A DNA stretch of 21,187 bases from CAYURR01 sp964446745. GTDB lineage: Bacteria; Bacillota; Clostridia; Lachnospirales; WQUN01. Positions 1-9,010 of the stretch are shown here, piece by piece. The translations under genes were made by a program, and so were the position numbers. Within the stretch, counting starts at the first letter, position 1; each line of letters opens with the position of its first letter. The notes below the pieces were generated by a model that was not told the origin of the DNA, searched no databases, and saw nothing but the letters and a program-made list of their open reading frames with translations. The stretch is from contig CAYURR010000031.1 in NCBI GenBank assembly GCA_964446745.1, forward strand, positions 1 through 21,187, written 5' to 3'.

Positions 1-2384
1 TCGAATATGATAAGATTATCCGATTATTGACAGATTATGCAGCCTCTACTATGGGCAAGCAACAATGCTCAGAGCTGATGCCCTCTACAGAACCTAATGA
101 GATAGCAAAGTCTCAGCAGGAAACCTCTGAGGCCGTAAGCATATCTGTAAAGAAGGGTATGGGGCTGCCCCTAGGCGGTATCAGCGATATACACCCCACA
201 TTACAACGCGCAGATATGGGTGGCGTACTGTCTATAGAGGAGCTCATGCATATCGGAGATTTTATCCATGTATGTAAAAAGGTCAACGCCTACGGCACAA
301 AGGACAAAGAAAGCGAAACCTACCCGACACTCGACGAGCAATTTGCAGCACTTTTGACCGTGAGTGGCCCAGACAGCGGTTGCCTACCGATGGAGCGTGA
401 GATAAACCGCTGTATAGTCAATCAATACGAGATCGCCGATGATGCCTCAGACAAGCTCTACGATATAAGAAAGAGCATCCGTGTCTCGAATGACCGCATT
501 AAAGAGCACCTAAACAGCATCATCCATTCCCAAAACTACAAGAACATGCTGCAAGAGAATGTTATCACCATCCGCAACGAGCGTTATTGTGTGCCCATCA
601 AGGCCGAATACAGGAACAACTTCCCAGGCATGGTACACGACACATCCTCCACAGGCGCGACGGTATTCATTGAGCCGATGAGCGTTGTTCAACTTAACAA
701 CAAGATTAAGGAGTTACACTCTGACGAGCGCAACGAGATCGAACAGATACTGCGTCGTCTGTCAGGTCTCGTTGCCGGACAAGCCGAGAACATGAACATC
801 GCACTTGAGATACTGACCTATCTGGATTTTGTATTCGCAAAGGCACAGTTATCACTGTCGATGAAGGCCTCCGAGCCTGTATTTAACGCACGAGGATATA
901 TAAACATAAAAAAAGGACGGCATCCGTTATTGAACAAGGATACCGTCGTTCCGACAGACATATGGCTCGGTGACAAATTTACCACTCTGTTAATCACGGG
1001 CCCGAACACCGGCGGCAAGACCGTCTCATTGAAAACCCTCGGATTGTTTACGCTGATGGGCCAGGCAGGCCTGCATATACCTGCATTCGACAGATCAGAG
1101 CTCGCTGTGTTTGATGATGTATTCGCAGATATCGGTGATGAGCAGAGCATAGAGCAGAGCCTCAGCACGTTCTCGTCTCACATGAAAAACATCGTGTCCA
1201 TACTCGATCAATTAACTGACCGTTCGCTCGTTCTACTGGATGAGCTCGGAGCCGGTACGGATCCGACTGAGGGTGCGGCGTTGGCTGTTGCCATCTTAGA
1301 TTATCTGTTTGATCGCAGCATACGTACGGCAGTGACGACACATTACAGCGAGCTGAAGGTCTATGCACTTTCAAAGGAAGGCGTGGAGAACGCGTCCTGT
1401 GAATTCAACGTAGAAACCCTTGCTCCGACCTACCGCCTCCTAATCGGTATACCCGGTAAATCCAACGCGTTTGCTATATCAAAGCGTCTGGGACTGCAGG
1501 ATCATATCATCGATGCAGCGAAACAGGTTTTAAGCCATGAGAGTGTGCATTTTGAGGATATTATTACCGATCTTGAGATAAGCCGTAAGAGTATAGAAAT
1601 AGAACAAGAGCGTGCTGAAAGCTACCGCAGAGAGGCCGAAAAGCTTAGGGCCGATGCCGAGGGCCAGAAGCAGAAGCTCGCCGATACGCGCAACAAACTC
1701 ATAGCCGAAGCCAAGGAGGAAGCGCGCCGCCTGATGCAAGCAGCAAAGGATGACGCCGATAGGATGCTCAAAGAATTTTCTCGGAGTATGCGCGAAAATA
1801 CCAAGGATATGGACGGTGTACGAAACGAGATGCGCAAGCGTATTAGTGACCTGGACACAGAGCTTTCGGACATCGGACAGAAGAAGCTTGCGCTCAAGGC
1901 CATATCAAAGGAGCTTACATCCGGTGATACCGTCTTTGTAAAATCATTGTCTCAGAGCGGTACGGTCGTTACACCGCCAAATAAAAGCGGCGATACGATA
2001 GTTCAAGTGGGTGCGATGAAGATAACGGTACCACTTACCGACTTGTTCGAAGAAAATGCATCAAAAAAGCCCGACAAATCGGGCTCAAAAGCTGGGGCGA
2101 GTTTCCGATCCGTGCCTACACTCAGTAAATCCGCAAGCATCAAGACCGAGATAGATCTGCGTGGCTATACGGTATTAGACGGTGTGGAAGCCGCCGATAA
2201 ATATATCGATGACGCGTATCTATCACATCTGTCTCGCTGCACCATCATACATGGTAAGGGTACAGGAGCACTGCGCTCGGCGATTCAAGATCTATGTAAG
2301 CGCCATCCGCACGTAAAGAGCTACCGTTACGGGGCGTTCGGCGAGGGTGAAAACGGTGTTACGATAGTGGAGTTCGGGGAATAG
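1..2384 (+). CDS. mutS2: MutS2 ATPase/Smr endonuclease, 5'-truncated by the window edge
   Basis: MutS2 is a MutS-like ATPase with a C-terminal Smr nuclease domain. In Firmicutes it is linked to suppression of recombination and to rescue of collided ribosomes. Visible, numbered from the TTG at 27: MutS core and clamp helices (about 1-300), Walker A GPNTGGKT (about 323-330), Walker B LLDE with the following GAGTDP (about 403-412), GKSNAFAISKRLGL, a long charged coiled coil (about 510-620), a KOW-like stretch, then the Smr domain with IDLRG (709-713) and HGKGTG (742-747). The frame is open back to base 3 and reads EYDKIIRLL upstream of that TTG, which is typical MutS2 N-terminal sequence. The TTG is therefore internal, and the true start, probably only some ten codons further up, lies outside the window. 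The 3' end overlaps the convergent glycerate kinase gene by 26 bp. Confidence 0.95.
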   Translation, partial: EYDKIIRLLTDYAASTMGKQQCSELMPSTEPNEIAKSQQETSEAVSISVKKGMGLPLGGISDIHPTLQRADMGGVLSIEELMHIGDFIHVCKKVNAYGTKDKESETYPTLDEQFAALLTVSGPDSGCLPMEREINRCIVNQYEIADDASDKLYDIRKSIRVSNDRIKEHLNSIIHSQNYKNMLQENVITIRNERYCVPIKAEYRNNFPGMVHDTSSTGATVFIEPMSVVQLNNKIKELHSDERNEIEQILRRLSGLVAGQAENMNIALEILTYLDFVFAKAQLSLSMKASEPVFNARGYINIKKGRHPLLNKDTVVPTDIWLGDKFTTLLITGPNTGGKTVSLKTLGLFTLMGQAGLHIPAFDRSELAVFDDVFADIGDEQSIEQSLSTFSSHMKNIVSILDQLTDRSLVLLDELGAGTDPTEGAALAVAILDYLFDRSIRTAVTTHYSELKVYALSKEGVENASCEFNVETLAPTYRLLIGIPGKSNAFAISKRLGLQDHIIDAAKQVLSHESVHFEDIITDLEISRKSIEIEQERAESYRREAEKLRADAEGQKQKLADTRNKLIAEAKEEARRLMQAAKDDADRMLKEFSRSMRENTKDMDGVRNEMRKRISDLDTELSDIGQKKLALKAISKELTSGDTVFVKSLSQSGTVVTPPNKSGDTIVQVGAMKITVPLTDLFEENASKKPDKSGSKAGASFRSVPTLSKSASIKTEIDLRGYTVLDGVEAADKYIDDAYLSHLSRCTIIHGKGTGALRSAIQDLCKRHPHVKSYRYGAFGEGENGVTIVEFGE

Positions 2385-3519
2385 CATACTTCATTACCCT
2401 GCAGATATTCTCTATCGTATCTCCATACGATTCCGCCGCGTTTGCGATCGCCTCATCAAGGCTCTGTGGTTTTCGATTGATAGAAAATGCGGCTGTGATA
2501 CCTGCACCATATAGCAACGCATTATCTGCATCTACGCCACCAACTATCGCGAATACGGGCACACCGGCTATTCTTGCGCGGCGTGAGATACCTTGAACGG
2601 CCTTGCCGCCCATGCTTTGAGCATCGAGGCGGCCTTCGCCTGTAAAAACAGCATCCACGTGTTCAAGCATAGCATCAAAGCCAACCGTGTCGAGCACTAC
2701 ATCGATGCCGGGTTTCAGATTACCGTTCATGAACGCTATCACACCCGCACCAAAGCCACCGGCTGCGCCTGTACCGTTAATATCACCTACATTACGGAAG
2801 CCTATGTAACGCTCTATTGCTTGTTCGAGCATTTTTAACTTCGAGTCAAGCTCTGCGACCATCTCCGCATCCGCACCCTTTTGAGGCGCGAACACATATG
2901 CTGCTCCGTTAGGACCATGCAACGGGTTTTCAATATCGCAAACGGCTGTTATTTCGATACCACCTAGCAACTCTTTCGCTGCTGCCAGGTCAATACCGCA
3001 TATGCGATCCAATGTACTGCCTGTGGGTACAAACGGTTTTGCATTCTCGTCTATAAACACTGCACCCAATGCAGCTGCACAACCGCAGCCGGCATCATTT
3101 GTGCAGCTGCCGCCGAGCCCGAGTAATATCTTTGTCGCACCATGTTCTATAGCATGCCTTATTAAAAGCCCCACGCCGAACGTTGTAGTCAGCGCGGGGT
3201 TCTTTGCGTTTAATGCAGATGCTCCGACAAGAGGCAAACCGGCCGCGGTAGCCATTTCGACTACGGCCAGCTCGCCGTTTCTAAGATATCTCGCTGTTAT
3301 CGGTTGCATATACGGGCCTTTGGTTTCCGCTGTGATCCATTCTCCACCGATCGCACGATAAAAGCATTCTGCCGTCCCCTCGCCGCCATCGGCTATCGGT
3401 ATCGATAAAACTTCACAGTCCGGATACACCCTATGTATACGATTTTCGGCTATCTCGCAAATCTGAGACGAGGTTAGTGACCCCTTAAACGAATCAGAAG
3501 CTATAATACATCTATTCAT
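2359..3519 (-). CDS. glxK: glycerate kinase (GlxK/GarK family)
   Basis: Phosphorylates D-glycerate with ATP, feeding it into glycolysis; cytoplasmic. The protein opens with the family signature IIASDSFKGSLTS and carries IPIADGGEGT (about 42-51), a glycine-rich GLGGSCTNDAGCG (about 134-146) and GEGRLDAQSMGGKAVQG near the C-terminus. At 386 aa it matches the family length of about 380. I prefer the ATG at 3519 to the in-frame GTG at 3525: GGTGGAG ends 5 nt before the ATG but directly abuts the GTG. It is the last gene of the leftward block, starting 17 bp after the chemoreceptor stop, so it is probably co-transcribed with it. Its last 26 bp run into the 3' end of mutS2 on the other strand. Which carbon position is phosphorylated cannot be told from sequence. 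Confidence 0.93.
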   Translation of the reverse strand: MNRCIIASDSFKGSLTSSQICEIAENRIHRVYPDCEVLSIPIADGGEGTAECFYRAIGGEWITAETKGPYMQPITARYLRNGELAVVEMATAAGLPLVGASALNAKNPALTTTFGVGLLIRHAIEHGATKILLGLGGSCTNDAGCGCAAALGAVFIDENAKPFVPTGSTLDRICGIDLAAAKELLGGIEITAVCDIENPLHGPNGAAYVFAPQKGADAEMVAELDSKLKMLEQAIERYIGFRNVGDINGTGAAGGFGAGVIAFMNGNLKPGIDVVLDTVGFDAMLEHVDAVFTGEGRLDAQSMGGKAVQGISRRARIAGVPVFAIVGGVDADNALLYGAGITAAFSINRKPQSLDEAIANAAESYGDTIENICRVMKYAIPRTPLS

Positions 3520-3536
3520 ATTCACTCCACCGTGTC

Positions 3537-6215
3537 CTACTCATCTTTTAAAATGCGTAGCTTGAACGCGCTCGCCATATCACGTAGCATTTCTGCTTGC
3601 CCAGCGAGTTCCTCAGAACGAGCTGCGACCTCTTGCGATGCCGTAGAGTTCGAGGTGATCGCGTCATTAATCTTGTTCATTTCTTGATCCAACAGACTTA
3701 TTTCATCGACTTGCTCGCGTGCAGCCTCAAGGTTTCCGTTCATTATTCCATATAGCTCGTCGACATTCGTAATTACATCATTGAGGATATCAGAGGTTTC
3801 AACAGAGTATCCTGCACTTTCCTTGATACTCTCGATTGCTCCCTCTATCATGCTAGTGATTTCCGTTGCCCTTTGCTGTGAGCTCAACGCGAGTCGGCTG
3901 ACCTCCTCGGCTACCACCGAAAAACCCTTGCCATGCTCACCAGCGCGTGCGGCTTCTACAGAAGCATTAAATGCAAGTATCCGTGTCTGGAACGCAATAT
4001 CCTCTATGACCTTTGTGACCTTGCCGATCTGCTCCGAAATCTCCGTTAGGGTCTTCATCGAGCTATTCATCTTATCCATTTGTGTCTTACCTGTATCCAG
4101 GTGGCGTTTGGTTTCGTTTGTTAGCTCACTGCCTGTGATCGCATTCTTTAGACCATCATTCGCATGCACGCTCACGCTCTTTGTCATCTCATATGCCGTA
4201 TCCACAGCCGAGGCCTGTATAGATGAACCTTCGGCTATATGTGAGTTGCCTGCTGATATGTCGTTTAATCCATCCGATACATTGTGAGTGGCCACCCGTA
4301 GCCTGTACATCACATTGTTGAACGCTTCGATGATTGTATTGAGCGCCGCTTTGATTTCCGCAAAGTCACCCGTATATTCACGCTGTACGCTTACATCCAA
4401 GTTGTTTGACGCAAGCTCTTTGAGGATGTGGCTGATCTCACCTATGTACGAAGATATAGCAGCAACCGTGGAGTTAATGGCATCCTTCATTTCTTTGAAG
4501 TCACCCTCATAACTGCCCTGCATCGTAACCGAGAAGTCGCCTTTCGCGACAGACGCGAGTACCTGCTTAGTCTCTGTGAGCGGACGCGATACGGTATCAA
4601 GCAATTGATTTAGCGATCCGAGCAGTAATGACCACTCTCCGCTATACGCTGCTACCTCTGCACGACGTGACAGATCACCCTTTGACGCATAGCCGACAAG
4701 CATATTTATCTGGCTGTTTACACCGGACAGATCCAATCGCAACTGCTCCGCGCCAACATTGATGCCTGCCTTCTGACCCTTATACTCGGGTAGGCTCTGA
4801 TCAAAACGCCCGCTGGCAAAGCTTCTGAATAATTTGATGATGTCCTTTAGCATTAACGAATACTCGGATGCCATCATTTGTGCGCTTGATGCGACCTGTT
4901 CAAATGTACCCTCATATTTCTGGGTGTCAATTTCGAAATTTAACTCGCCATTGCTATGCTTTTCCGACAGGGTAAATAGATCTGTCATGAGGCGATTGAA
5001 CACATCGGTCATATACTTGAAATTGTCCAATAGCAGCCCTATCTCATCATCGGTCGACTCAGGAAAGTTTACGTTGAAATTACCGCTCGTAATACTCTTT
5101 GAGATATCCACGAGCTTTGACATAGGCTTCATAGCCCTATTAGAGGTTCTGTATACGACGATAATAATAACCGAGAAGCCCAACAACAACAAAATAGCCA
5201 TTGCGCTGACTACCATATTGCTGATCCTAAAGATATCCGCAGTAGGCACTATGACTGAGAACTTATAAACCTTGTCATAGTTATCGAATCTCAGCGGGAT
5301 CGTAGCATATTTTGACTTTTTGCCATCTATAACGGAAATAGTATCGCCGAATTGATCCTCATTTGATGTAATGCCTGTGGTGTAGTGTTCATCAACTGGC
5401 TTTCCTATATCATCAAATACAGGACTATATATGAGGATATCTTTGTCGTTAATAGCTGTCAGATACCCCTTGTACGACGAATCTGCAAACACAATGCTCG
5501 GATCCATCGCTTCATAAAAGTCGCTGAGTATTATATCGGCTCCGGCAATACCTATTGCATTACCTGCCGCATCCAATATCGGCACGGATACGGAGAACAT
5601 ATACATAGGTTTACCGCCGGCCATATCCTCATATGGATCGGTCACATATGGCCTTTTTGTCTTAAGTGCAAAGGTGTAAAAATCCTGATTGAACTCATCG
5701 TCAGAGAAGTCTTCATTAGAATCCAGAATGGACTTACCGTTATCATCCTTTATAGCATAAAGGCTAACCCTACCGGTCTCGGATCCATAGGGCGAGACGT
5801 TTACATAATCCGTATCGCTACCATCAAATGCATCAGGTTCAAACATCACATAGATGCCATATATCAACGGATCATCATTTGCTTCGACCAATAATTCGGC
5901 AAGTTTCTCCCGTGGACTACGAATTTCGGGTGCCATATTCGATATGCTACTCACAGCAACGCTCAATAAATCCAATTTACTGATCGAGGCGTCGATATAA
6001 TCCTCCAGTAATTTTGAATAATGATACGCCTTTTCCGTTAGCTCACGCCTTGCGCTCATTTGGATCAGGACCTGCATAGAAAGTTGCAGCAACACCGAAA
6101 CCATTATCATGGAAATGATGATAGTGATTACGGTGCGTTTCGTTATTTTGGATTTTACACTGCGAAACGCTTTTTTGCTTTTCACGTTCTGAATGCCCGA
6201 GCCTTTAGATGTCAC
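3537..6215 (-). CDS. methyl-accepting chemotaxis protein, dCache-type sensor with tandem HAMP units
   Basis: Membrane chemoreceptor of 892 aa that signals to CheA/CheW. A basic N-terminus precedes TM1 (about 29-51), an extracytoplasmic dCache-like sensor (about 55-328), TM2 (about 330-355) and a HAMP domain. About five further HAMP-like repeats follow at 46-50 residue spacing (near 412, 461, 505, 551 and 597), each with a G[DE]F/L turn and a later Y-x-G-[DE]-F or similar. The signalling hairpin occupies about 630-892, with its tip near 739-775 (EAARAGEHGKGFSVVAEE). In the tip, QTRILAFNAS departs from the usual QTNILALNA. The start is GTG with GGGAGGG 6 nt upstream. The gene lies 25 bp after pgi and 17 bp before glycerate kinase, with no che or flagellar genes nearby. 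The ligand is unknown. Confidence 0.95.
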   Translation of the reverse strand: MTSKGSGIQNVKSKKAFRSVKSKITKRTVITIIISMIMVSVLLQLSMQVLIQMSARRELTEKAYHYSKLLEDYIDASISKLDLLSVAVSSISNMAPEIRSPREKLAELLVEANDDPLIYGIYVMFEPDAFDGSDTDYVNVSPYGSETGRVSLYAIKDDNGKSILDSNEDFSDDEFNQDFYTFALKTKRPYVTDPYEDMAGGKPMYMFSVSVPILDAAGNAIGIAGADIILSDFYEAMDPSIVFADSSYKGYLTAINDKDILIYSPVFDDIGKPVDEHYTTGITSNEDQFGDTISVIDGKKSKYATIPLRFDNYDKVYKFSVIVPTADIFRISNMVVSAMAILLLLGFSVIIIVVYRTSNRAMKPMSKLVDISKSITSGNFNVNFPESTDDEIGLLLDNFKYMTDVFNRLMTDLFTLSEKHSNGELNFEIDTQKYEGTFEQVASSAQMMASEYSLMLKDIIKLFRSFASGRFDQSLPEYKGQKAGINVGAEQLRLDLSGVNSQINMLVGYASKGDLSRRAEVAAYSGEWSLLLGSLNQLLDTVSRPLTETKQVLASVAKGDFSVTMQGSYEGDFKEMKDAINSTVAAISSYIGEISHILKELASNNLDVSVQREYTGDFAEIKAALNTIIEAFNNVMYRLRVATHNVSDGLNDISAGNSHIAEGSSIQASAVDTAYEMTKSVSVHANDGLKNAITGSELTNETKRHLDTGKTQMDKMNSSMKTLTEISEQIGKVTKVIEDIAFQTRILAFNASVEAARAGEHGKGFSVVAEEVSRLALSSQQRATEITSMIEGAIESIKESAGYSVETSDILNDVITNVDELYGIMNGNLEAAREQVDEISLLDQEMNKINDAITSNSTASQEVAARSEELAGQAEMLRDMASAFKLRILKDE

Positions 6216-6240
6216 GGTAAGCCCTCCCGTATGTTAAATT

Positions 6241-7653
6241 TTATATGACATATTTCTCTGTCTTCCTCGGTTTGCTATCCAGTTCCTTTTTCTTTTCTTC
6301 GTATCCCGGCCTGCCGAACATCGCATAGGTTGCGTTCTTGCCCTCCTCAACGCCGGGCTGATCAAACGCGTTGATGTCCATCAGTTCACCCATGAATCCC
6401 GTAGCTACCTCAAAGAAATACATAATCTGTCCGATCGTGTGCTCATTAACCTCCGGGAATGTTATTGTCATATTCATTTTACCGGATTTTAGAAGCGCGT
6501 ATTCTGTAGCGGCCTGCTCTGTCTGTATGAGCTTGTCATGCGTAACGCCACCCAAAAATCCCAAGCTTGGCATATCTGCATATGTCTTTGGAATTGTGAT
6601 AGTTTCCTTATATTTTTCAACGCCGAGTATCACAACCATCTTGTCAAACGGCCCCTCTGTATAGAGCTGTACCTGCGAGTGCTGGTCCGTTACACCAAGT
6701 GCCTTTACAGGTGTCGGACCTACGTTTACGACATTACCATTAATGTCGAACTTCTTGCCAAGCGATTCAGCCCAGAGCTGCGCGTACCAATCCGAGATAT
6801 ATTTTAAAGAATCTGCGTAGGGCATCATGACCGAAATGTTCTTGCCCTTTTGCATGCCTATATAGTTAAGCACTGCAAACATGTATGCAGGGTTCTTGAA
6901 TATATCATCGTTCTTGCAGAGTTCGTCCATATAGGCGGCACCCTCAAGCAGCTTCTTTATATCAACGCCGCAGAAAGCAGCAGGCAGCAAACCTACCGGT
7001 GTGAGCTCAGAGAAACGCCCTCCCACACCACTCGGGATATAGAAGGTCTTATATCCCTCCTGTTGAGCAATCTTTATTAGGTTGCCTTTTTCACAGTCGG
7101 TCGTGCAGACGATGAGTTCCTTCGCCTTTTCCGCACCGAGCTTCTCTACGAGCATTTCCTTTATGATCATAAACTGCGACATCGTCTCTGAGGTGGAGCC
7201 CGATTTCGAGATCACGTTAAATAGGCTCTTTGTTATATCAATCGTGTCAAACAGATAGACGAGCTTTTCCGGATCAACATTGTCCGCGACATAGAAACGC
7301 GGATATCCGCCACGCTTTTCCCTCGGCAGCTCATTGTAAAACGGATGATTTATCGCCTGCTGCACGGCCATCGGGCCCAAAGCCGATCCGCCGATGCCCA
7401 ATACGACAATCGCATCTATCTTGTCCTTCATCTGGTTTACATAGTCGTTGATGTCCTTGACGATTTCATCTTGGTTGTATGGAAGATCACGCCAGTCCAT
7501 TCCGCCATTCGTACGCTTTTCGATCATCGCAGCCTTGGCCTTTTCGATCTTCGGTGCGAGTGCAGCTATATCCGCTTCGGATATACCCTCGTTCTTTACA
7601 TAGTTACCCACATAGCTGTCCATCATGTTGTTATAGTCCATTACAAGCTTCAT
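6241..7653 (-). CDS. pgi: glucose-6-phosphate isomerase
   Basis: Interconverts glucose 6-phosphate and fructose 6-phosphate in glycolysis and gluconeogenesis; cytoplasmic. The 470 aa protein has the sugar-phosphate-binding SIS motifs GIGGSALGP (86-94) and SKSGSTSET (149-157). It also has GVGGRFSELTPVGLLPA (209-225), WAESLGK with the catalytic-region Glu (294-300), DQHSQVQLY (about 323-331) and QPGVEEGK with the conserved Lys (432-439). Length and motifs fit the shorter Firmicutes form (about 450 aa). The ATG is preceded by AGGAGG about 8-9 nt upstream. It lies 41 bp after the pdaA-like gene and 25 bp before the chemoreceptor gene, which suggests one transcript. All catalytic motifs look intact. 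Confidence 0.97.
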   Translation of the reverse strand: MKLVMDYNNMMDSYVGNYVKNEGISEADIAALAPKIEKAKAAMIEKRTNGGMDWRDLPYNQDEIVKDINDYVNQMKDKIDAIVVLGIGGSALGPMAVQQAINHPFYNELPREKRGGYPRFYVADNVDPEKLVYLFDTIDITKSLFNVISKSGSTSETMSQFMIIKEMLVEKLGAEKAKELIVCTTDCEKGNLIKIAQQEGYKTFYIPSGVGGRFSELTPVGLLPAAFCGVDIKKLLEGAAYMDELCKNDDIFKNPAYMFAVLNYIGMQKGKNISVMMPYADSLKYISDWYAQLWAESLGKKFDINGNVVNVGPTPVKALGVTDQHSQVQLYTEGPFDKMVVILGVEKYKETITIPKTYADMPSLGFLGGVTHDKLIQTEQAATEYALLKSGKMNMTITFPEVNEHTIGQIMYFFEVATGFMGELMDINAFDQPGVEEGKNATYAMFGRPGYEEKKKELDSKPRKTEKYVI

Positions 7654-7694
7654 ACATGCATCCTCCTATTTTTTATTTTTCCTTTTAAGTGATC

Positions 7695-8924
7695 TTAAGG
7701 TAATTGGTTCAGCGTCTTGAACTCAAAGCCCTGCTCCCTGATCGCATCGATGATCTCTGGCAATGCGAGTGTGTTTGATTCCGACACCGCATGCAATAAC
7801 AAAATGGCGCCGTTGTGAAGATTATCCATGACCATCTTATACGCGGTAGCCTTGCCGGGTTGATTGTCTACGAGCCAGTCTTGGTACGCAAAGCTCCAGA
7901 ACACTGTTTTATATCCCATATCCTTTAGAACCGATAACACATGCTCGCTGTATACACCGCCCGGGGGCCGTACATACAGCGGCATTTTTTTACCCGTGAC
8001 CTCTTTGTATAAGTCAGCGGTTTTATCCATTTCTTCTACGATCTTTTGATCGCTAAGCTCCGGTAGATTTGGATGAGAATAGCTGTGATTACCTACGATA
8101 TGGCCTTCATCTGTCATGCGCTTTATGAGATCCTTGTTGTCCCTAACATATGTGGCTGTAACGAAAAACGCCGCCTTTACATCCTTTGCGGCCAATACAT
8201 CTAAAATAGCCGATGTGTAACCGGCTTCGTAGCCCTCGTCAAATGTCAGATACACCTCTTTATTGTATATGTCCCCGAGGTAGCAGCCATTGTACGCGCG
8301 GATATCCACCTCAGACGCGCCTCGTACGGGCTGATGATCCTTGTTGCGCATGATATACCAGTTTAGAGATTTATTGGACAGGCCATCGGTCTTGGCTGAA
8401 CCTGCAGAGCCACTATATGGTGAAACGATATCGTCCGGCATATCTATGTCGCTTATATTATTCTCTTCGATATCGGTTTTATCTATGTCTGTATCCAGAT
8501 CTATGTCTGTATCCGAATCTGTGTCTTTTTCTGCATCTGTTTCTTGATCATCCATTAGCGGTCCTTCATCTTTTTCTGAAGAGTCATCAGGTTGCTCCAA
8601 AACCTCCGCCACTTCTGTAGCCTCAGGCTGCTCGTTATCAGACGGATTTACAGAGGCTGCCGCCGATTCCTCTTTATCCTGTTCTTTTACTTGGTTTTCA
8701 GAGTCTACTTTCGTGGTCTTGGCGGGCGGTGGTGTAGCCTTGTTGCCTGTCGGCTTGAAATATATGGTCTCTCGCCCCGCGAATATAAGCGATCCCACAA
8801 ATACAACCGCAATAAACACAACAATCCATACCGCTGCATTGGAGGCATCGTTCTTCTTCTTTTTGGAGCGGGTTTTCCCGCGTGGTGTTGATTGCTTTTT
8901 TTGATTTACACTTTTGTTTGCCAT
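7695..8924 (-). CDS. PdaA-like polysaccharide deacetylase with membrane anchor and acidic linker
   Basis: The C-terminal NodB/CE4 domain (about 223-409) most resembles PdaA, which removes the acetyl group from N-acetylmuramic acid so that muramic delta-lactam can form in spore cortex. Shared features are SLNWYIMRNKDHQP (186-199), YLTFDEGYEAGYT (225-237), NHSYSH (279-284), the RPPxG motif (319-323), FWSFAYQDW (342-350) and LLLHAVS (about 375-381). The second motif-1 residue is Glu, where ordinary CE4 enzymes have Asp and Bacillus PdaA has Asn. RPPGG has Gly where Bacillus PdaA has Arg. PdaA is about 260 aa; this protein has 409 because of a Lys-rich N-terminus, one TM (31-50) and a roughly 130-residue Asp/Glu/Pro/Ser linker with a TD/ID-repeat core (about 134-152). 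The ATG has AAGGA 7 nt upstream. A general cell-wall deacetylase is the alternative. Confidence 0.85.
   Translation of the reverse strand: MANKSVNQKKQSTPRGKTRSKKKKNDASNAAVWIVVFIAVVFVGSLIFAGRETIYFKPTGNKATPPPAKTTKVDSENQVKEQDKEESAAASVNPSDNEQPEATEVAEVLEQPDDSSEKDEGPLMDDQETDAEKDTDSDTDIDLDTDIDKTDIEENNISDIDMPDDIVSPYSGSAGSAKTDGLSNKSLNWYIMRNKDHQPVRGASEVDIRAYNGCYLGDIYNKEVYLTFDEGYEAGYTSAILDVLAAKDVKAAFFVTATYVRDNKDLIKRMTDEGHIVGNHSYSHPNLPELSDQKIVEEMDKTADLYKEVTGKKMPLYVRPPGGVYSEHVLSVLKDMGYKTVFWSFAYQDWLVDNQPGKATAYKMVMDNLHNGAILLLHAVSESNTLALPEIIDAIREQGFEFKTLNQLP
8481..8514. repeat. short tandem repeat inside the acidic linker of the deacetylase
   Basis: Two adjacent copies of an 18-bp unit (ATCTATGTCTGTATCC plus two bases) are followed by a decayed third copy (AATCTGTGTCT). 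On the coding strand they encode the alternating Asp-Thr-Asp-Ile-Asp linker. The unit is a multiple of three, so copy change would lengthen or shorten the linker in frame. Confidence 0.75.
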
Positions 8925-8952
8925 TTGATTTTCCTTATATACTCATTAAACA

Positions 8953-8974
8953 GGCTGTGGAAATATCCACAGCC
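8953..8974 (-). terminator. perfect 9-bp hairpin between the oxidoreductase and pdaA-like genes
   Basis: GGCTGTGGA and TCCACAGCC form a perfect 9-bp stem with a 4-nt loop. It lies 37 bp beyond the oxidoreductase stop and 29 bp before the deacetylase ATG. In the leftward direction it is followed by TGTTTAATGA, a poor U-tract, so termination may be partial. It could thus set a lower level of read-through into the pdaA-pgi-receptor-glycerate kinase genes. Confidence 0.5.
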
Positions 8975-9010
8975 CGTTGATGTCATTAGGAGCTGTGCAA
9001 AGCCCCTTGC

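Noticed and set aside
27..29. TTG as the start of mutS2
   Set aside because: The frame stays open to the window edge and the upstream residues are family-typical, so the gene starts outside the window.
818..1168. Long antisense frames opposite mutS2, the chemoreceptor, pgi, pyrB and others
   Set aside because: They lie opposite strongly recognised genes, lack ribosome sites and show no family motif.
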